DNA of 64,000 bases from CAVQWT01 sp963810815 (GCA_963810815.1 CAWEPB010000004.1:372001-436000), one strand, 5' to 3'. Numbered from the stretch's first letter, positions 18,358 to 30,919 are shown. The notes: generated by a model from the letters alone, not told the origin. Made by a program: numbers and translations.

Positions 18358-19965
18358 TCAACGTCCCCGTCCGCCGCCGCCACCACCACCGGCCGGGCGA
18401 CCACCGCCACCCGCCGCCGGACGCGCACCACCGCCACCGCCACCCGCCGACGGACGCGCACCGCCACCGCCGCCACCCGCCGCCGGACGCGCGCCACCGC
18501 CGCCACCACCGGCCGTCGGACGCGCACCGCCGCCGCCATCGCGGGAACGTTGCGCCGCAGCCTCGCTCGCCCTGCCACGATCCACCTGGGCGCCTGCCTG
18601 CGGGCTGTTGGCACCGCGCAGCGCGTTGTCGCGGCTCGCGGACTGGGCACGCTGGCGCGCGGCGTCGCGGTCCGCGTTCTGCGCGCGGTTCTGTGCAGCA
18701 CTCCGGTCGACGTTTTGCGCCCGGTCCTGCACGGCACTGCGATCGACGTTCTGCGCCCGGTTCTGCGCGGCGCCGCGGTCGACGTTCTGCGCCCGGTCCT
18801 GCACGGCACTGCGATCGACGTTCTGCGCCCGGTTCTGCGCGGCGCCGCGGTCGACGTTCTGCGCCCGGTCCGGCATGGCGCTGCGGTCGACGCTTTGCGC
18901 GCGCTCGCGCGCGGATCCGCTGCCGGCGTCGACGCCACGGTTCTGCATCGCCTGGTTGGCGCGCTCGCGGCTGGCGTCCCGGCTCGCGTCCCGGCCGGCA
19001 TCCCTGCCGCGATACTGCTCGCGGTTGGCGACATCGCGCCGGTTCTCGAGGTTCCTGCGGGTCGCGTCGCCGCCGCGGTACGGCGTGTTGCCGCGCCGAT
19101 CAGGATTGTGGTTCCAGTTCGCGTTCCTGTTGTTGCTGTCGATCCGGCGGTTGACGTTGATGTTGTTGTAGCGGTTGACGTTGATGTTGACGCTGTTGTG
19201 GCCCCAGCCACCGCCCCAGCGAACGCCGCCCCACAGCGCGTTGGTCACGCCGATGCCGACTCCCCAGGCGATGCCGGTGGCGATCGGCCGCGACCACCAG
19301 AAGCCGGGCGGCGGCGGGAAGAAGAACGGCGGGTACGCCACCCACGGCCACGGTCCGTACACGATCGTCGGGTTGAACGACGGCACGAAGACCACGGAAG
19401 GCTGCGCCTGCTCGATCACGATGACCTGCGGCGCCGACTGCTGCACGACCACCGTCTGCGTGGCCGACGGCGGTGCCGGCTCCGGCGCCTGCATCGACAC
19501 CTTGACCTGTTCGTTCGACTGAAGGTTGCCCGCGGCCTGCGCCTTCTGGCGAAGCCGCTGCACGGAGTTCATCACGTCGTCGGGTTGCGCGAGGAACGCG
19601 TCGCCGATGTTCCGCACCCAGTCCGGCTGCCCGCCAAAGGTGATGAGCACCTCGGGAAACGCGACCAGCGACGCGACCGACGAATCCCAGGGCTCGTTCT
19701 CGACCATCTTCACCGCGTCGTCGCCCTTGGCGTCCGGATGCGCCTTCGACCAGGCCGCAGCCGCCGCAAAGTCCTCCGGATAGGTCGTGGCCATCAGCAG
19801 CTGGGCCAGCAACGAATCGGGATACAGCGCGATCTGCGCCGTCAGCTGATCGAGCTGCTCGTTGCTGAACGGCTTGGCGTCCTGCGCCTGCGCGGGTGGA
19901 AGGAAAAGCCCCAGCATCAGCGCCAGCGCGCCGATGATCCTGGACATCGCGGAACTCCATCTCAT
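18358..19965 (-). CDS. Exported DUF3300 protein with a repeat-rich tail
   Basis: A 535-residue secreted protein. The signal peptide (ALALMLGLFLPPAQAQ) is followed by the DUF3300 domain (about 30-260: LTAQIALYPDSLLAQLLMA, WVRNIGDAFLAQPDDVMNSV, YGPWPWVAYPPFFFPPPPGFWW read in pieces). The C-terminal half is low complexity: an Asn-rich stretch, then a 12-residue repeat RAQNVDRSAVQD / RAQNVDRGAAQN, then a Gly-rich GGGGGGARPAA repeat. The ATG at 19965 has GGGAG eight bases upstream, and a later ATG at 19947 is less well placed. The tail suggests a surface or matrix-like protein. Function is unknown. Confidence 0.88.
   Translation of the reverse strand: MRWSSAMSRIIGALALMLGLFLPPAQAQDAKPFSNEQLDQLTAQIALYPDSLLAQLLMATTYPEDFAAAAAWSKAHPDAKGDDAVKMVENEPWDSSVASLVAFPEVLITFGGQPDWVRNIGDAFLAQPDDVMNSVQRLRQKAQAAGNLQSNEQVKVSMQAPEPAPPSATQTVVVQQSAPQVIVIEQAQPSVVFVPSFNPTIVYGPWPWVAYPPFFFPPPPGFWWSRPIATGIAWGVGIGVTNALWGGVRWGGGWGHNSVNINVNRYNNINVNRRIDSNNRNANWNHNPDRRGNTPYRGGDATRRNLENRRDVANREQYRGRDAGRDASRDASRERANQAMQNRGVDAGSGSARERAQSVDRSAMPDRAQNVDRGAAQNRAQNVDRSAVQDRAQNVDRGAAQNRAQNVDRSAVQDRAQNVDRSAAQNRAQNADRDAARQRAQSASRDNALRGANSPQAGAQVDRGRASEAAAQRSRDGGGGARPTAGGGGGGARPAAGGGGGGARPSAGGGGGGARPAAGGGGRPAGGGGGGGRGR
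18664..18903 (-). repeat. 36/72-bp tandem repeat inside the DUF3300 gene
   Basis: Two 72-bp copies (18721-18792 and 18793-18864) are identical base for base. Each consists of two diverged 36-bp halves, and more degenerate 36-bp units flank them. The unit encodes 12 residues, so gain or loss of copies keeps the reading frame. Perfect identity at the DNA level points to recent duplication or gene conversion. Confidence 0.9.
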
Positions 19966-20393
19966 CTTGTTGTCTCCCTGCTCTCGAATGGACACCCGGT
20001 TCCCCGCAACCGCCCGTCGCGGAACGACCCGCGACGCTCCCGACTTTGCATTCCCGCACGCGGGAACCACGGTCGATCTGCGGCCTGCCGATCTCACCGC
20101 GACGTCCCCCCGGGCCGATCGTCGGATGGCAACCGGGAGCCGCCGCAAAAAACATGGGAGTGTTGCATTCAACGGATCACCTGTCCAATGCCAGAAATGC
20201 ACCGGAGTCATAACCTGGACGCATGGCGGTCGGGGCGCCGTACCCTCCCCCATGCGCTGGCCCCTGCGAGGGGGCCGGGGAGTGACGGCTTCCCGCGGAC
20301 GCCCGAGGCCTCCTCCGATGAACGCCCCGTCAACGCCGGCCGATGGCCGCGCTCGCGATCTTCTTCGTCATCGGCGGGATCGCCGGGCAGGCA
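19966..20393. other. Gap of about 430 bp between ppdK and the DUF3300 gene
   Basis: Both neighbours are on the minus strand, so this holds the end of the ppdK message and the promoter of the DUF3300-DUF2950 pair. A GGCCCC / GGGGCC stem lies at 20261-20278 without a T-run. I recognise no gene and no convincing promoter hexamers. Confidence 0.5.
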
Positions 20394-23183
<2,790 letters not shown>

Positions 23184-23402
23184 GCGCCCGGCCTTCGGCG
23201 CGGGGGGCGGTCAGGCGTTCGGTCTTGGCGCGGGAGGTGGTCGAAGCCGGGGAGGACCGGCCGGAATCGGACTTGCGGGACATGATCGTGTTGCCTTGGA
23301 GAGGGCCCGGGCAGCAGCGACCGCGCCGGCGCGGCCCGTCCGTCGACGCACCGTCATGGTCGCGCGTATCGCCGCGACCGATGCTGACGAGCGTCAAGGG
23401 AG

Positions 23403-23466
23403 ACGCGTGGGAAACGCGTGGGAAACGCGTGGGAAACGCGTGGGAAACGCGCGGGAAACGCGCGCC
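23403..23466. repeat. 11-bp tandem repeat upstream of ppdK
   Basis: ACGCGTGGGAA is repeated about four times perfectly, followed by a variant with ACGCGCGGGAA and a partial unit. The 11-bp period is close to one helical turn, so each ACGCGT palindrome faces the same side of the DNA. It lies between the aldehyde dehydrogenase stop and the ppdK start. Confidence 0.9.
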
Positions 23467-23481
23467 CGCGCGCCGAGGCGA

Positions 23482-24819
23482 TCAGCCGTCGAGGCGCTTC
23501 AGCAGCGCCAATACCCGTTCGAAGGTCGCCCCGTACGGCGGCCACAGCAGCTTGCCGGCCGCGAACCGCGACTGGTGGAAGACCGCCTTCTCGTGGCTGA
23601 AGGCGACGAAGCTCAGTTCGCCGTGGTAGGCGCCGATGCCCGAATCGCCGATGCCGCCGAACGGCAGCCCCTCGTGCGCGAAATGCCACAGCGTGTCGTT
23701 GATGGTGACGCCGCCGGCGTGGGTCGCGCCGAGCACCTGCTCCCGGATCCGTGCGTCGCCGCCGAAAAGATAGAACGCCAGCGGCCGCGGTCGCGCGTTG
23801 ACCTTCGCGATCGCCTCGTCGAGCGTGGCGTAGGTCTCGATCGGCAGCAGCGGGCCGAAGATCTCCTCCTGCATCACCGCCATGTCGTCGCGCGCGCCGA
23901 CGATCAGCGTCGGCGGCAGCCGCCGCGCCGCGGGATCGGGCGACTCGCCTGGCGGCAGCAGCGAAAGGATGGTCGCCCCCTTCGCGCGCGCGTCCTCGAT
24001 CAGCCCGTCGAGCCGCGCGTAATGGCGGGCGCTGACGATCGACGTGTAATCCGGATTGGCGGCGATCGTCGGGTACAGCCGCGCGACGCTGTCGCGGACG
24101 GCCGCGACGAACGCGTCGCGCAGCGCCGCCGGCACCAGCGCGTAGTCCGGCGCGATGCACGTCTGGCCGGCGTTGAGGAGCTTCCCGGCGACGAGCCGCG
24201 GCACGATCAGCGCGAGGTCGGCGTCGGCGACGACCAGCGCCGGGCTCTTGCCGCCGAGTTCCAGCGTCACCGGCACGAGGTTCGCCGCCGCCGTCTGCGC
24301 CACGTGCCGCCCCACCGCGGTCGAGCCGGTGAAGAACAGGTGATCCCAGCGCTGCGCGACGAAGCGGCGGCCCGTGTCGGCGTCGCCCTGGATCACGGCG
24401 AATTCGTCCTCGCGGAACCGCGCGGCGACGAGCTCGGACAGCAGCGCCGACGTGGCCGGCGTGATCTCCGACGGCTTGACCAGCACCCGGTTGCCCGCGG
24501 CCAGGGCACCGATCGCAGGGGCCAGCGCCAGCTGCACCGGATAGTTCCACGGGCTCACGATGCCGATCACGCCGCAGGGCTGCCGCCGGATTTCACCGTG
24601 GCCCGGCAGCAGCTCCAGCGGCGTGGGCACGCGCCGGGGCCGCATCCAGCGCGGCAGCTTGCGCATCGCGAGCCGCGCCTCGGTCGCGACGATGTGCAGT
24701 TCCGCCAGCCGCGTCTCGTGCGCGGACCGGTGGCCGAAGTCGCGGTCGATCGCCGCCACCAGCGCGTCCTCGTGGCGGGTGACGAGCTCGAGGATGCGCG
24801 CGACGCGCTCCCGGCGCAC
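23482..24819 (-). CDS. Coniferyl-aldehyde-type NAD(P)-dependent aldehyde dehydrogenase
   Basis: An ALDH of the coniferyl aldehyde dehydrogenase subgroup, oxidising aliphatic or aromatic aldehydes. It shows IGIVSPWNYPVQL, the cofactor loop FFTGSTAVGRHVA, the catalytic Glu in TLELGGKSPA, the catalytic Cys in NAGQTCIAPDY, and the subgroup's C-terminal pattern LPFGGIGDSGIGAYHG. The listed start (GTG 24819) is probably too late: family-like sequence (LFALQKAAFAAEPNPALAV) is encoded just upstream in frame. A natural ATG at 25001 is one frame off, so a one-base indel between 24825 and 25001 is suspected. The catalytic domain is complete. Confidence 0.9.
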   Translation of the reverse strand: MRRERVARILELVTRHEDALVAAIDRDFGHRSAHETRLAELHIVATEARLAMRKLPRWMRPRRVPTPLELLPGHGEIRRQPCGVIGIVSPWNYPVQLALAPAIGALAAGNRVLVKPSEITPATSALLSELVAARFREDEFAVIQGDADTGRRFVAQRWDHLFFTGSTAVGRHVAQTAAANLVPVTLELGGKSPALVVADADLALIVPRLVAGKLLNAGQTCIAPDYALVPAALRDAFVAAVRDSVARLYPTIAANPDYTSIVSARHYARLDGLIEDARAKGATILSLLPPGESPDPAARRLPPTLIVGARDDMAVMQEEIFGPLLPIETYATLDEAIAKVNARPRPLAFYLFGGDARIREQVLGATHAGGVTINDTLWHFAHEGLPFGGIGDSGIGAYHGELSFVAFSHEKAVFHQSRFAAGKLLWPPYGATFERVLALLKRLDG

Positions 24820-25050
24820 GGCCAGCGCGGGATTCGGCTCGGCGGCGAACGCGGCCTTCTGCAGCGCGAACAGGCGGTCGAGCTCCGCACTCCCGGCCGC
24901 GCCGGACCCGTCGGGCAGAGCGGTCGGTGCGGCCGCCGTCGTCGCGGAAGCGGCGGCGACGGAGCGGCAGCGGCAGGCAGCGAAGCGTTCTTGGCGTTCA
25001 TGGGGTCCGGTCGTCGGTGGCGGGTGGTGTCGGGTGGCGGATCGCGCCGT

Positions 25051-26564
25051 TCATCGCGGCGCCGCCGGCGTCGCTGCCGGCGGCGGCACGGAAATCGACA
25101 TGGGCGGATGGGCATGGGCGGCGGCGGCGGCGCGACGGCTGCCTGCATCTCGATCAGCAGGCGCTTGAAATCGGGCGACTCGCGGATGGCGCGTCCGGCG
25201 GCGGCGCGCAGCCGGTCGACCGCCTCCGGCGGCAGCACGAACGACGTCGGCAGGTCGTTGAGAAAGCGGCGCTCGCCGGCGTCGGACAGCGCGCCGAACG
25301 AGACGTCGATCGGATAGATGTCGATGTCGGGCACCGAGCCGACCTGCGACAGCACCGGGTTGCCGCCTCCCGCAAACGTCCCGGCCGCGCGCAACTGCCG
25401 AAACGTCTTCCAGCGCGCGATGATGTCCTTCAGGAGTTCCACCGCCTCGTACGAGTAGCGATCGATCGGCACGCCGGTGGCCCTGAGCAGGATCGCGAGG
25501 TCGGACGGCGGCCGCTCGCGCCGGTCCCAGTCGTTCTCCGGGACCGACAGCGAGTTGACGACGACCACGACGATGCGCTTCAGCGACTGGATGATCGGAC
25601 CGTTCCGGACCGCATCCGAGGCCTCGACCTGCTCCAGCGCCTCCAGCACTCCGCGCACGCCCAGATTGTCGGCGAGGCCGCCGTCGACGAGGTGCAGGTA
25701 CGGACGGTTGACGCCGTCCTGGAACGAATCGAGTTCCTTCAGCCGCTGCAGCGCGCGGCCGGCGGGGCGCGACGGATTGTTCGGGTCCTCCATGGCGCGC
25801 GCCCAGCGCGGCTTGCGGTAGCCGCAGGTGCCCCCGTAATTGTTGATCGTGACCGGCGACAGCACCAGCGGGACCGCCGACGACGCCGCCGCGGCGCGCG
25901 ACAGCGGCACCTTTGCCACGTCGGAACAGATGAGGTCGAAGTCGCCCTGCGTGAAGGTGAGTCGCGAGCCGGTCGAGATGTCGGTGGCGGTCACCGTCGC
26001 CGTCGGTCCCGGCCTCGCCATCAGGTCGCCGAAGGTCGCGTTCTCGAACAGGATCTCGTCGTAGAGCTGCGCCGCCATTTCCGAACGGCCGTAGCTTTCG
26101 GACCAGAGCGCCGGCCAGTTGACCGGCGACAGCGTCCGGCTCAGCAGGTCGCCCTGCACGTTGCGCTTCAGGAAGCGCGCTTCGTAGGAATCGAACAGCT
26201 TCTCGCCGTGCAGCGCATACGCCAGCGCGGTGAAGCTCCCGCCGGAGACGCCGGTGATGAGGTCGACCTCGTCGAGCAGGCGGATCCGCTTGCCGCGCAC
26301 CTCGATCTCGGTGCGCCGGAGTTCCTCGAGCACGCCGTAGCTGAACGCCGCGGCGCGCGTGCCGCCGCCGGAGAACGCGAGGATGAACAGCGTCTCCCGG
26401 TCCCGGTCGAGCGGGGCGCGCGCTTCGAACCGGTAGCCATACGCCGCCTGCGACTTCTCGAGCGACGGGTTGATCGGCCGCGACGCGCAGCCGGCAAGGA
26501 CCAGCGCGAGCGCGACCAGCAGCCATCGCTGGATCGGGAAACGGGAAAGCAACGGGGGGCGCAT
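25051..26564 (-). CDS. Patatin-like phospholipase lipoprotein
   Basis: A lipid acyl hydrolase tethered to a membrane. The N-terminus is a lipoprotein signal (LLVALALVLAGCASR, lipobox LAGC). The patatin elements are an oxyanion loop (AFSGGGTRAAAF), the nucleophile elbow G-V-S-G-G-S and the catalytic Asp in DGGLADNLG. The conserved region ends near LLIEMQAAV. In the Pro-rich tail the frame seems to change near 25095-25110: the alternative frame gives PPMSISVPPPAATPAAPR and a stop at 25051, whereas the original frame runs on into the aldehyde dehydrogenase as unlikely Arg-rich sequence. A TATAAT box lies 33 bases upstream of the ATG. Confidence 0.85.
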
Positions 26565-26596
26565 CGTGGGGCCTGTCGGCGTCGGGACAACCGATG

Positions 26597-26602
26597 ATTA
26601 TA
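26597..26602 (-). promoter_or_regulatory. -10 element (TATAAT) of the patatin gene
   Basis: On the minus strand a perfect TATAAT sits about 33 bases before the ATG, giving a leader of roughly 25 nt. The -35 region is GC-rich without a good match. Confidence 0.55.
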
Positions 26603-26690
26603 GCCGCGCGCGCCCGGGCGCCCGGCGGGGCGCACGACCGATCACCCGTCCCACGCCCGGCGCGTGAGCGCCCCCGCGCCCGCCCGGTGT

Positions 26691-27563
26691 TCAGCCCGGT
26701 GCTCGCGACATTATCAGTCCGGTCCCGACGACGATCAGCGCGGCGCCGGCGAGCATCGGGCCGGTGACGGATTCGCCGAGGAACAGCACGCCCCACAGCA
26801 TGCCGAACACGGGGATCAGGAACGTGACGGTCATCGTCCGCGTCGGCCCGAGATCGGCCATCAGCCGGAAATACAGCACGTACGCGACGCTGCTGCACAG
26901 CAGCGCCAGCGCCAGCACCGCGGCCACCACCGGCAGCGTCACCGCAGCCACCGGCGGGCTGAAGGGCACCAGCGGCAGCAGCACCGCACCCGCGGCGACC
27001 TGGCTCCAGGCGGCGATGCCCCGCGGCGGCGCCGCGCTCGCGCGGCGCTTCACGTAGACGCCGGTCGCGGCGTAGCAGAACGTGGCGACGAGGCAGGCGC
27101 CGGTGGCCAGCAGCACGCGGACATCGACGACGACGGGTCCCGCGCGCGTGACCAGCGCGACGCCGCCCATGCCGACGACGAGACCCGCGAGCTTGCGCGC
27201 GGTGAGCCGCTCGCCCAGCCAGATCGCGCCCAGCAGGGCGCTGAACAGCGGCGCCGTGGCGTTGAGGATCGCCGAGTACGACGCCGGCAGCGTCAGCGCG
27301 GCCCAGGCGAACAGCGAGAAAGGGATCGCCGAGTTCATCACGCCGATCACGGCGTAGTGCTGCCCGTGCCGCGCCAGCTCCGCGTCGAACCCGATCGCCT
27401 TCAGCCAGGCGACCAGCGCCAGGCCGCCGATGACGACCCGCGCCGCCGCCGTCGCCACCGGACCCAGCACCGGCGCGAGAATGCGGAAGAAGTAGAAGCT
27501 CGCGCCCCAGATCGCCGCCAGCGTCACCAGCCGCGCGATGTCGGCGCCGGCGAGCGGCCTCAA
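26691..27563 (-). CDS. EamA/DMT-family transporter
   Basis: A 290-residue inner-membrane protein with two EamA repeats and about 10 helices (LVTLAAIWGASFYFFRIL at the N-terminus, the conserved IWLGERLT and LFLGESVTG near the ends of the two repeats). Drug/metabolite exporters of this family have varied substrates, and none can be assigned. The start is a TTG whose last bases form the upstream TGA (TTGA overlap at 27560-27563), implying coupling to ogt. A GTG 11 codons later is less likely because it would cut the first helix. Confidence 0.85.
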   Translation of the reverse strand: MRPLAGADIARLVTLAAIWGASFYFFRILAPVLGPVATAAARVVIGGLALVAWLKAIGFDAELARHGQHYAVIGVMNSAIPFSLFAWAALTLPASYSAILNATAPLFSALLGAIWLGERLTARKLAGLVVGMGGVALVTRAGPVVVDVRVLLATGACLVATFCYAATGVYVKRRASAAPPRGIAAWSQVAAGAVLLPLVPFSPPVAAVTLPVVAAVLALALLCSSVAYVLYFRLMADLGPTRTMTVTFLIPVFGMLWGVLFLGESVTGPMLAGAALIVVGTGLIMSRAPG

Positions 27564-28108
27564 GCGCCCGCCCCGCGCGGGGGCGTCGCGACGATGCCGC
27601 TCTCCAGCATCAGCAGCCACTCCTTGCGCGCGACGCCGCCCGCGTAGCCGGTCAGCGATCCGTCGGCGCCGACGATCCGGTGGCAGGGAATGACGATCGC
27701 CACCGGGTTGCGGCCGTTCGCCGCGCCCGTCGCGCGGACGGCGCGGGGGCGACCGATCGCGGCGGCGATGGCGCCGTAGCTCGCCGTCGCACCCCAGGGC
27801 ACCGTCCGCAGCGCCGCCCACACCGCCTGCTGGAACGGTGTCCCGTCGGGCGCGACGGCCACGTCGAACACGCGACGCGTGCCGGCGAAGTACTCGGCGA
27901 GCTCGCGCGCGAGCTGGCGGAGCACGGGATCCTGCGGCGCGTGCCGCCAGTCCGGGCCGGGCGCCGGCGGGTGCGGGCCTTCCTCGAACCACAGGCCGGT
28001 GATCGCACCGCCGCGCGCGCACGCGAGCAGCGGGCCCAGCGGGCTGGCGAGATGGGCGTAGGCGGTCGGGATTGCGGCGGCGGATTCCGTCGCGGGCTGG
28101 GCAGTCAT
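27560..28108 (-). CDS. ogt: Methylated-DNA--[protein]-cysteine S-methyltransferase
   Basis: Ogt directly removes alkyl groups from O6-alkylguanine. The 182-residue segment has the helix-turn-helix FQQAVWAALRTVPWGATASYG and the active-site IPCHRIVGADGSLTGYAGG with the acceptor Cys, read here in short pieces. The ATG at 28108 has GGAG seven bases upstream, so it can start by itself. In the given sequence no stop separates it from the AlkA frame, so the two could be one 718-residue chain. I annotate them separately because each part has its normal length and Ogt has its own ribosome site. Confidence 0.88.
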   Translation of the reverse strand: MTAQPATESAAAIPTAYAHLASPLGPLLACARGGAITGLWFEEGPHPPAPGPDWRHAPQDPVLRQLARELAEYFAGTRRVFDVAVAPDGTPFQQAVWAALRTVPWGATASYGAIAAAIGRPRAVRATGAANGRNPVAIVIPCHRIVGADGSLTGYAGGVARKEWLLMLESGIVATPPRGAGA

Positions 28109-29716
28109 CGGGTCACTCCGGCGTCGAGGAAAGGGGAAGAGGAATTGCGCCGCGGGGGTCGCCTGGGCCGCATCGACCGCGGCGCCGGCCCACAGGTGCA
28201 GGACGGCATACGCGCGCCACGGCCGCCACCGCTCGGCCACCGTCCGCGCCTGCGCGGCGGTCGCCGGTCTCGCGCCGCCCAGCGCGCGGCGCACGACGAG
28301 GTCGCCGTCGGGGAACGCATCGGGCCAGCGCAGCGCGCGCATCGCGATGTACTGCGCGGTCCACGAACCGATGCCGGGCAGCGCGGTCAGCGCCGCCAGC
28401 GTGGCGTCGACATCGACCGATCGCTCGAGCACGACTTCGCCCGCGGCGACCGCGCGGGCGAGCGCGACCAGCGTGGCGGCGCGCGCTCCGGTGAACCCCA
28501 GCGCCGTCAGTGCCTGCGGCGGCGTGCCGGCCAGCACCGCCGCGGACGGAAAGAGGCGCGACGGGACGGCGCGGCGACCGGCCGCCGCGTCGGCCAGCGG
28601 TGTGCCGATCGCCGCGGCGAGTCGCGTCAGCAGCGTCCGCGCGGCGGCGACGCTGATCTGCTGGCCGGCCACGGCGCGCACGGCGAGTTCGAACGGATCG
28701 CAGCTGCCGGGCACGCGCAGCCCCGGCCTTGCCGCGGCGAGCGGCCCCAGCGCCGCAGCCACCGCGGCCGGATCGCAGCCGAGGTCGAACGCCGCCCGGA
28801 CCCGCGCCAGTGCCGCCGGCACGGCGCGGGCGAGCGACGACGACAGCGACACCGTCAGGGCGTGCCGTCGCGGCGCACGGCGCACCTCGACCACGCCCGC
28901 ATGCGTCGCGCCGCGTGCCGCGACGGCAAGCGTGCGCCGGTACGCCGTGGCCGTGACGACTTCGACCCCGCCGATCGCGCGCGCGCCGAGAAAGCCGAGC
29001 ATCGCGGCGAAGTCGTACGGTGGCCGGTAGGCGAGCTCGAACACCAGCGGCCGGTCGACGGCAGCGGCCCTGGCGCCCGACCCGGCGGTCGCCGCGAGCG
29101 TGCTCGTGCCGAACCGCGCTGTCGCGGCCGAAACCCCGCCGCCGGCCACGCGCGCTTCGCGCGCCCGGCGCAACGCGCCCGGCGCCATCCGGTAGCGCGC
29201 GCGGAACAGCGCGTTGAAGCGCCGGACGCTGGCGAAACCGCTGGCGTACGCGACGTCGGTGACCGGCAGTGAGGTATCGGTGAGCAGGCGCTTGGCCAGC
29301 AACAGCCGCTGCGTCTGCGCGTACTCGACCGGCGACACGCCGAACGCGTCGGCGAACACGCGCCGCAGGTGACGCGCGGTGACGCCGATGCGCGCCGCGA
29401 GCTCCTCGACGCCACCGTCGGCCAGCGCGCCGTCCTCGATCAGTTCCACCGCCGCCTGCGCCAGTCGCGCCGGCGCGTCGATGCCGGCCTGTCCCGGCGC
29501 GAGCTCCGGCCGGCAGCGCAGGCAGGGGCGAAAGCCCGCCACCTCGGCCGCGGCGGCGCTGCCGAAGAAGCGGCAGTTCTCGCGCCGTGGCGTGCGCACG
29601 CCGCACACCGGCCGGCAGTAGATCCGCGTCGACGTGACGCCGACGAAGAAGCGGCCGTCGAAGCGCGCGTCGTGGGCGGAGAGCGCGCGGTAGCAGGCGT
29701 CGGGGTCGAGGCGCAT
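28109..29716 (-). CDS. alkA: Ada-like methyl-sensing / AlkA 3-methyladenine DNA glycosylase
   Basis: A multi-domain alkylation-response protein. An Ada-type zinc domain (about 1-80) has the four Cys of IYCRPVC...NCRFFG and FRPCLRCRPE; one of them is the usual methyl acceptor. An AraC-type helix-turn-helix follows (about 85-180), then an AlkA N-domain and an HhH-GPD glycosylase domain with LPGIGSWTAQYIAMRALRWP and the catalytic Asp in FPDGDL. The family is typically near 490-500 residues. The product should both sense methylation and excise alkylated bases, and could activate its own operon with ogt. No stop is seen at its 3' end: the frame continues into Ogt through a short QFLFPFPRRRSDP linker. 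A GATAAT lies close upstream of the ATG. Confidence 0.9.
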
Positions 29717-29929
29717 GGCGGCATTATCGCCCGCGTACCTGTCCGTCGCTCGCCGTTTTCGGACCTGGCATTCGCCGACGCCGACCCCCGTCCGACCCTC
29801 CCCCGGCCGCGGTCGTCGCCCGGCGCGTTCGCGCCTGCGCCGCGCGGTCGGTGCGTCCCCTGCCGCGGGCGGCGAAGCTCCCGCATAATCGCGATACGCC
29901 GTCCGTCCCCGCCTCCGGAGATCGCCCGC

Positions 29930-30919
29930 ATGACCCCTCGCCCGTTCCGCGCCCTCGCCGCCGCCGTCCTCCTGTCCGCGGCGCTGCTGCCGATCGCCGC
30001 GGCCGCGCAGGCTCCCGACAAGCTGGTATTCGCCACCGACTGGCTGGCGCAGGCCGAGCACGGCGGTTTCTACCAGGCGCTCGCCGAAGGCACGTACCGC
30101 AAGCACGGGCTCGACGTGACGATCCGGCAGGGCGGGCCGCAGGTGAACGGGTTGCAGCTTCTCGCCGCCGGTCAGCTCGACGTCGCGATGGGCGACGCCT
30201 TGCAGGTGCTGTCGGCGGTCGAGCAGGACGTGCCCGTCGTCGCCGTCGCGGCGACGTTCCAGAAGAATCCGACGGTGCTGATCTCGCATCCCGGCGTGAC
30301 CCGGCTCGAGGAGCTCAAGGGGCGGCCGATCGCCATCGGCGCGGCGGCCAATACGACGTTCTGGCCATGGCTGAAGCAGAAGTACGGCTTCGCGGACGAG
30401 CAGAAGCGGCCGTACGGATTCTCGGTGCAACCGTTCCTGGTCGACCGGGCGCTGTCGCAGCAGGGCTTCGCGACCTCCGAGCCGTTCTCGATCGAGCAGG
30501 CCGGCATCCGGCCGGTCGTGTTCCTGCTTGCCGACCAGGGCTATCCGCCGTACTCCGAAGCGCTGATCGTGACGCGCGACACGCTGGGCAAGCGCACCGA
30601 CGCGCTCAAGCGCTTCGTCCGCGCATCGGCCGAGGGCTGGAAGAGCTACCTCGCGAATCCCGCGCCGGGGAACGCGCTGATCCGGAAGGACAACCCGCAG
30701 ATGAGCGACGCGCTGCTCGCGTACGGCGTGCGCAAGATGCGCGAGTACGCGATCGTCGAGGGCGGCGACGCGAAGTCGCTGGGGCTGCTGACGATGACCG
30801 CCGCGCGCTGGCAGACGACGGTCGACTTCATCCGCGGCGCGGGGCTGGCCCGGCCCGGCGTCGACTACGCGAAGGCGTGGACGCTCGACGTCGTGAAGGA
30901 CGTGCGCGTGCTGCCATGA
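29930..30919 (+). CDS. NMT1/THI5-family ABC transporter substrate-binding protein
   Basis: A 329-residue periplasmic binding protein. Signal peptide VLLSAALLPIAAAAQ is followed by the family opening KLVFATDWLAQAEHGGFYQA, then QVNGLQLLAAGQLDVAMG and LKGRPIAIGAAANTTFW. Relatives bind pyrimidine vitamin precursors, riboflavin, sulfonates or nitrate; the ligand here is unknown. The ATG at 29930 has GGAG nine bases upstream, whereas longer open frames upstream oppose alkA. ATPase and permease follow, each overlapping its neighbour by 4 bases. Confidence 0.9.
   Translation: MTPRPFRALAAAVLLSAALLPIAAAAQAPDKLVFATDWLAQAEHGGFYQALAEGTYRKHGLDVTIRQGGPQVNGLQLLAAGQLDVAMGDALQVLSAVEQDVPVVAVAATFQKNPTVLISHPGVTRLEELKGRPIAIGAAANTTFWPWLKQKYGFADEQKRPYGFSVQPFLVDRALSQQGFATSEPFSIEQAGIRPVVFLLADQGYPPYSEALIVTRDTLGKRTDALKRFVRASAEGWKSYLANPAPGNALIRKDNPQMSDALLAYGVRKMREYAIVEGGDAKSLGLLTMTAARWQTTVDFIRGAGLARPGVDYAKAWTLDVVKDVRVLP

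Noticed and set aside
18664..18903. CRISPR-like regular repeats
   Set aside because: The 36-bp units are contiguous, without unique spacers, and code for a 12-residue peptide repeat. No cas genes are present.
23403..23466. Replication-origin iterons
   Set aside because: No rep or dnaA gene and no AT-rich unwinding region is nearby; the repeat is only 11 bp and GC-rich.
24567..26564. A patatin-aldehyde dehydrogenase fusion in one frame
   Set aside because: After the patatin domain the frame turns into Arg-rich nonsense and passes through the dehydrogenase in the wrong frame. Two genes with a frame break fit better.
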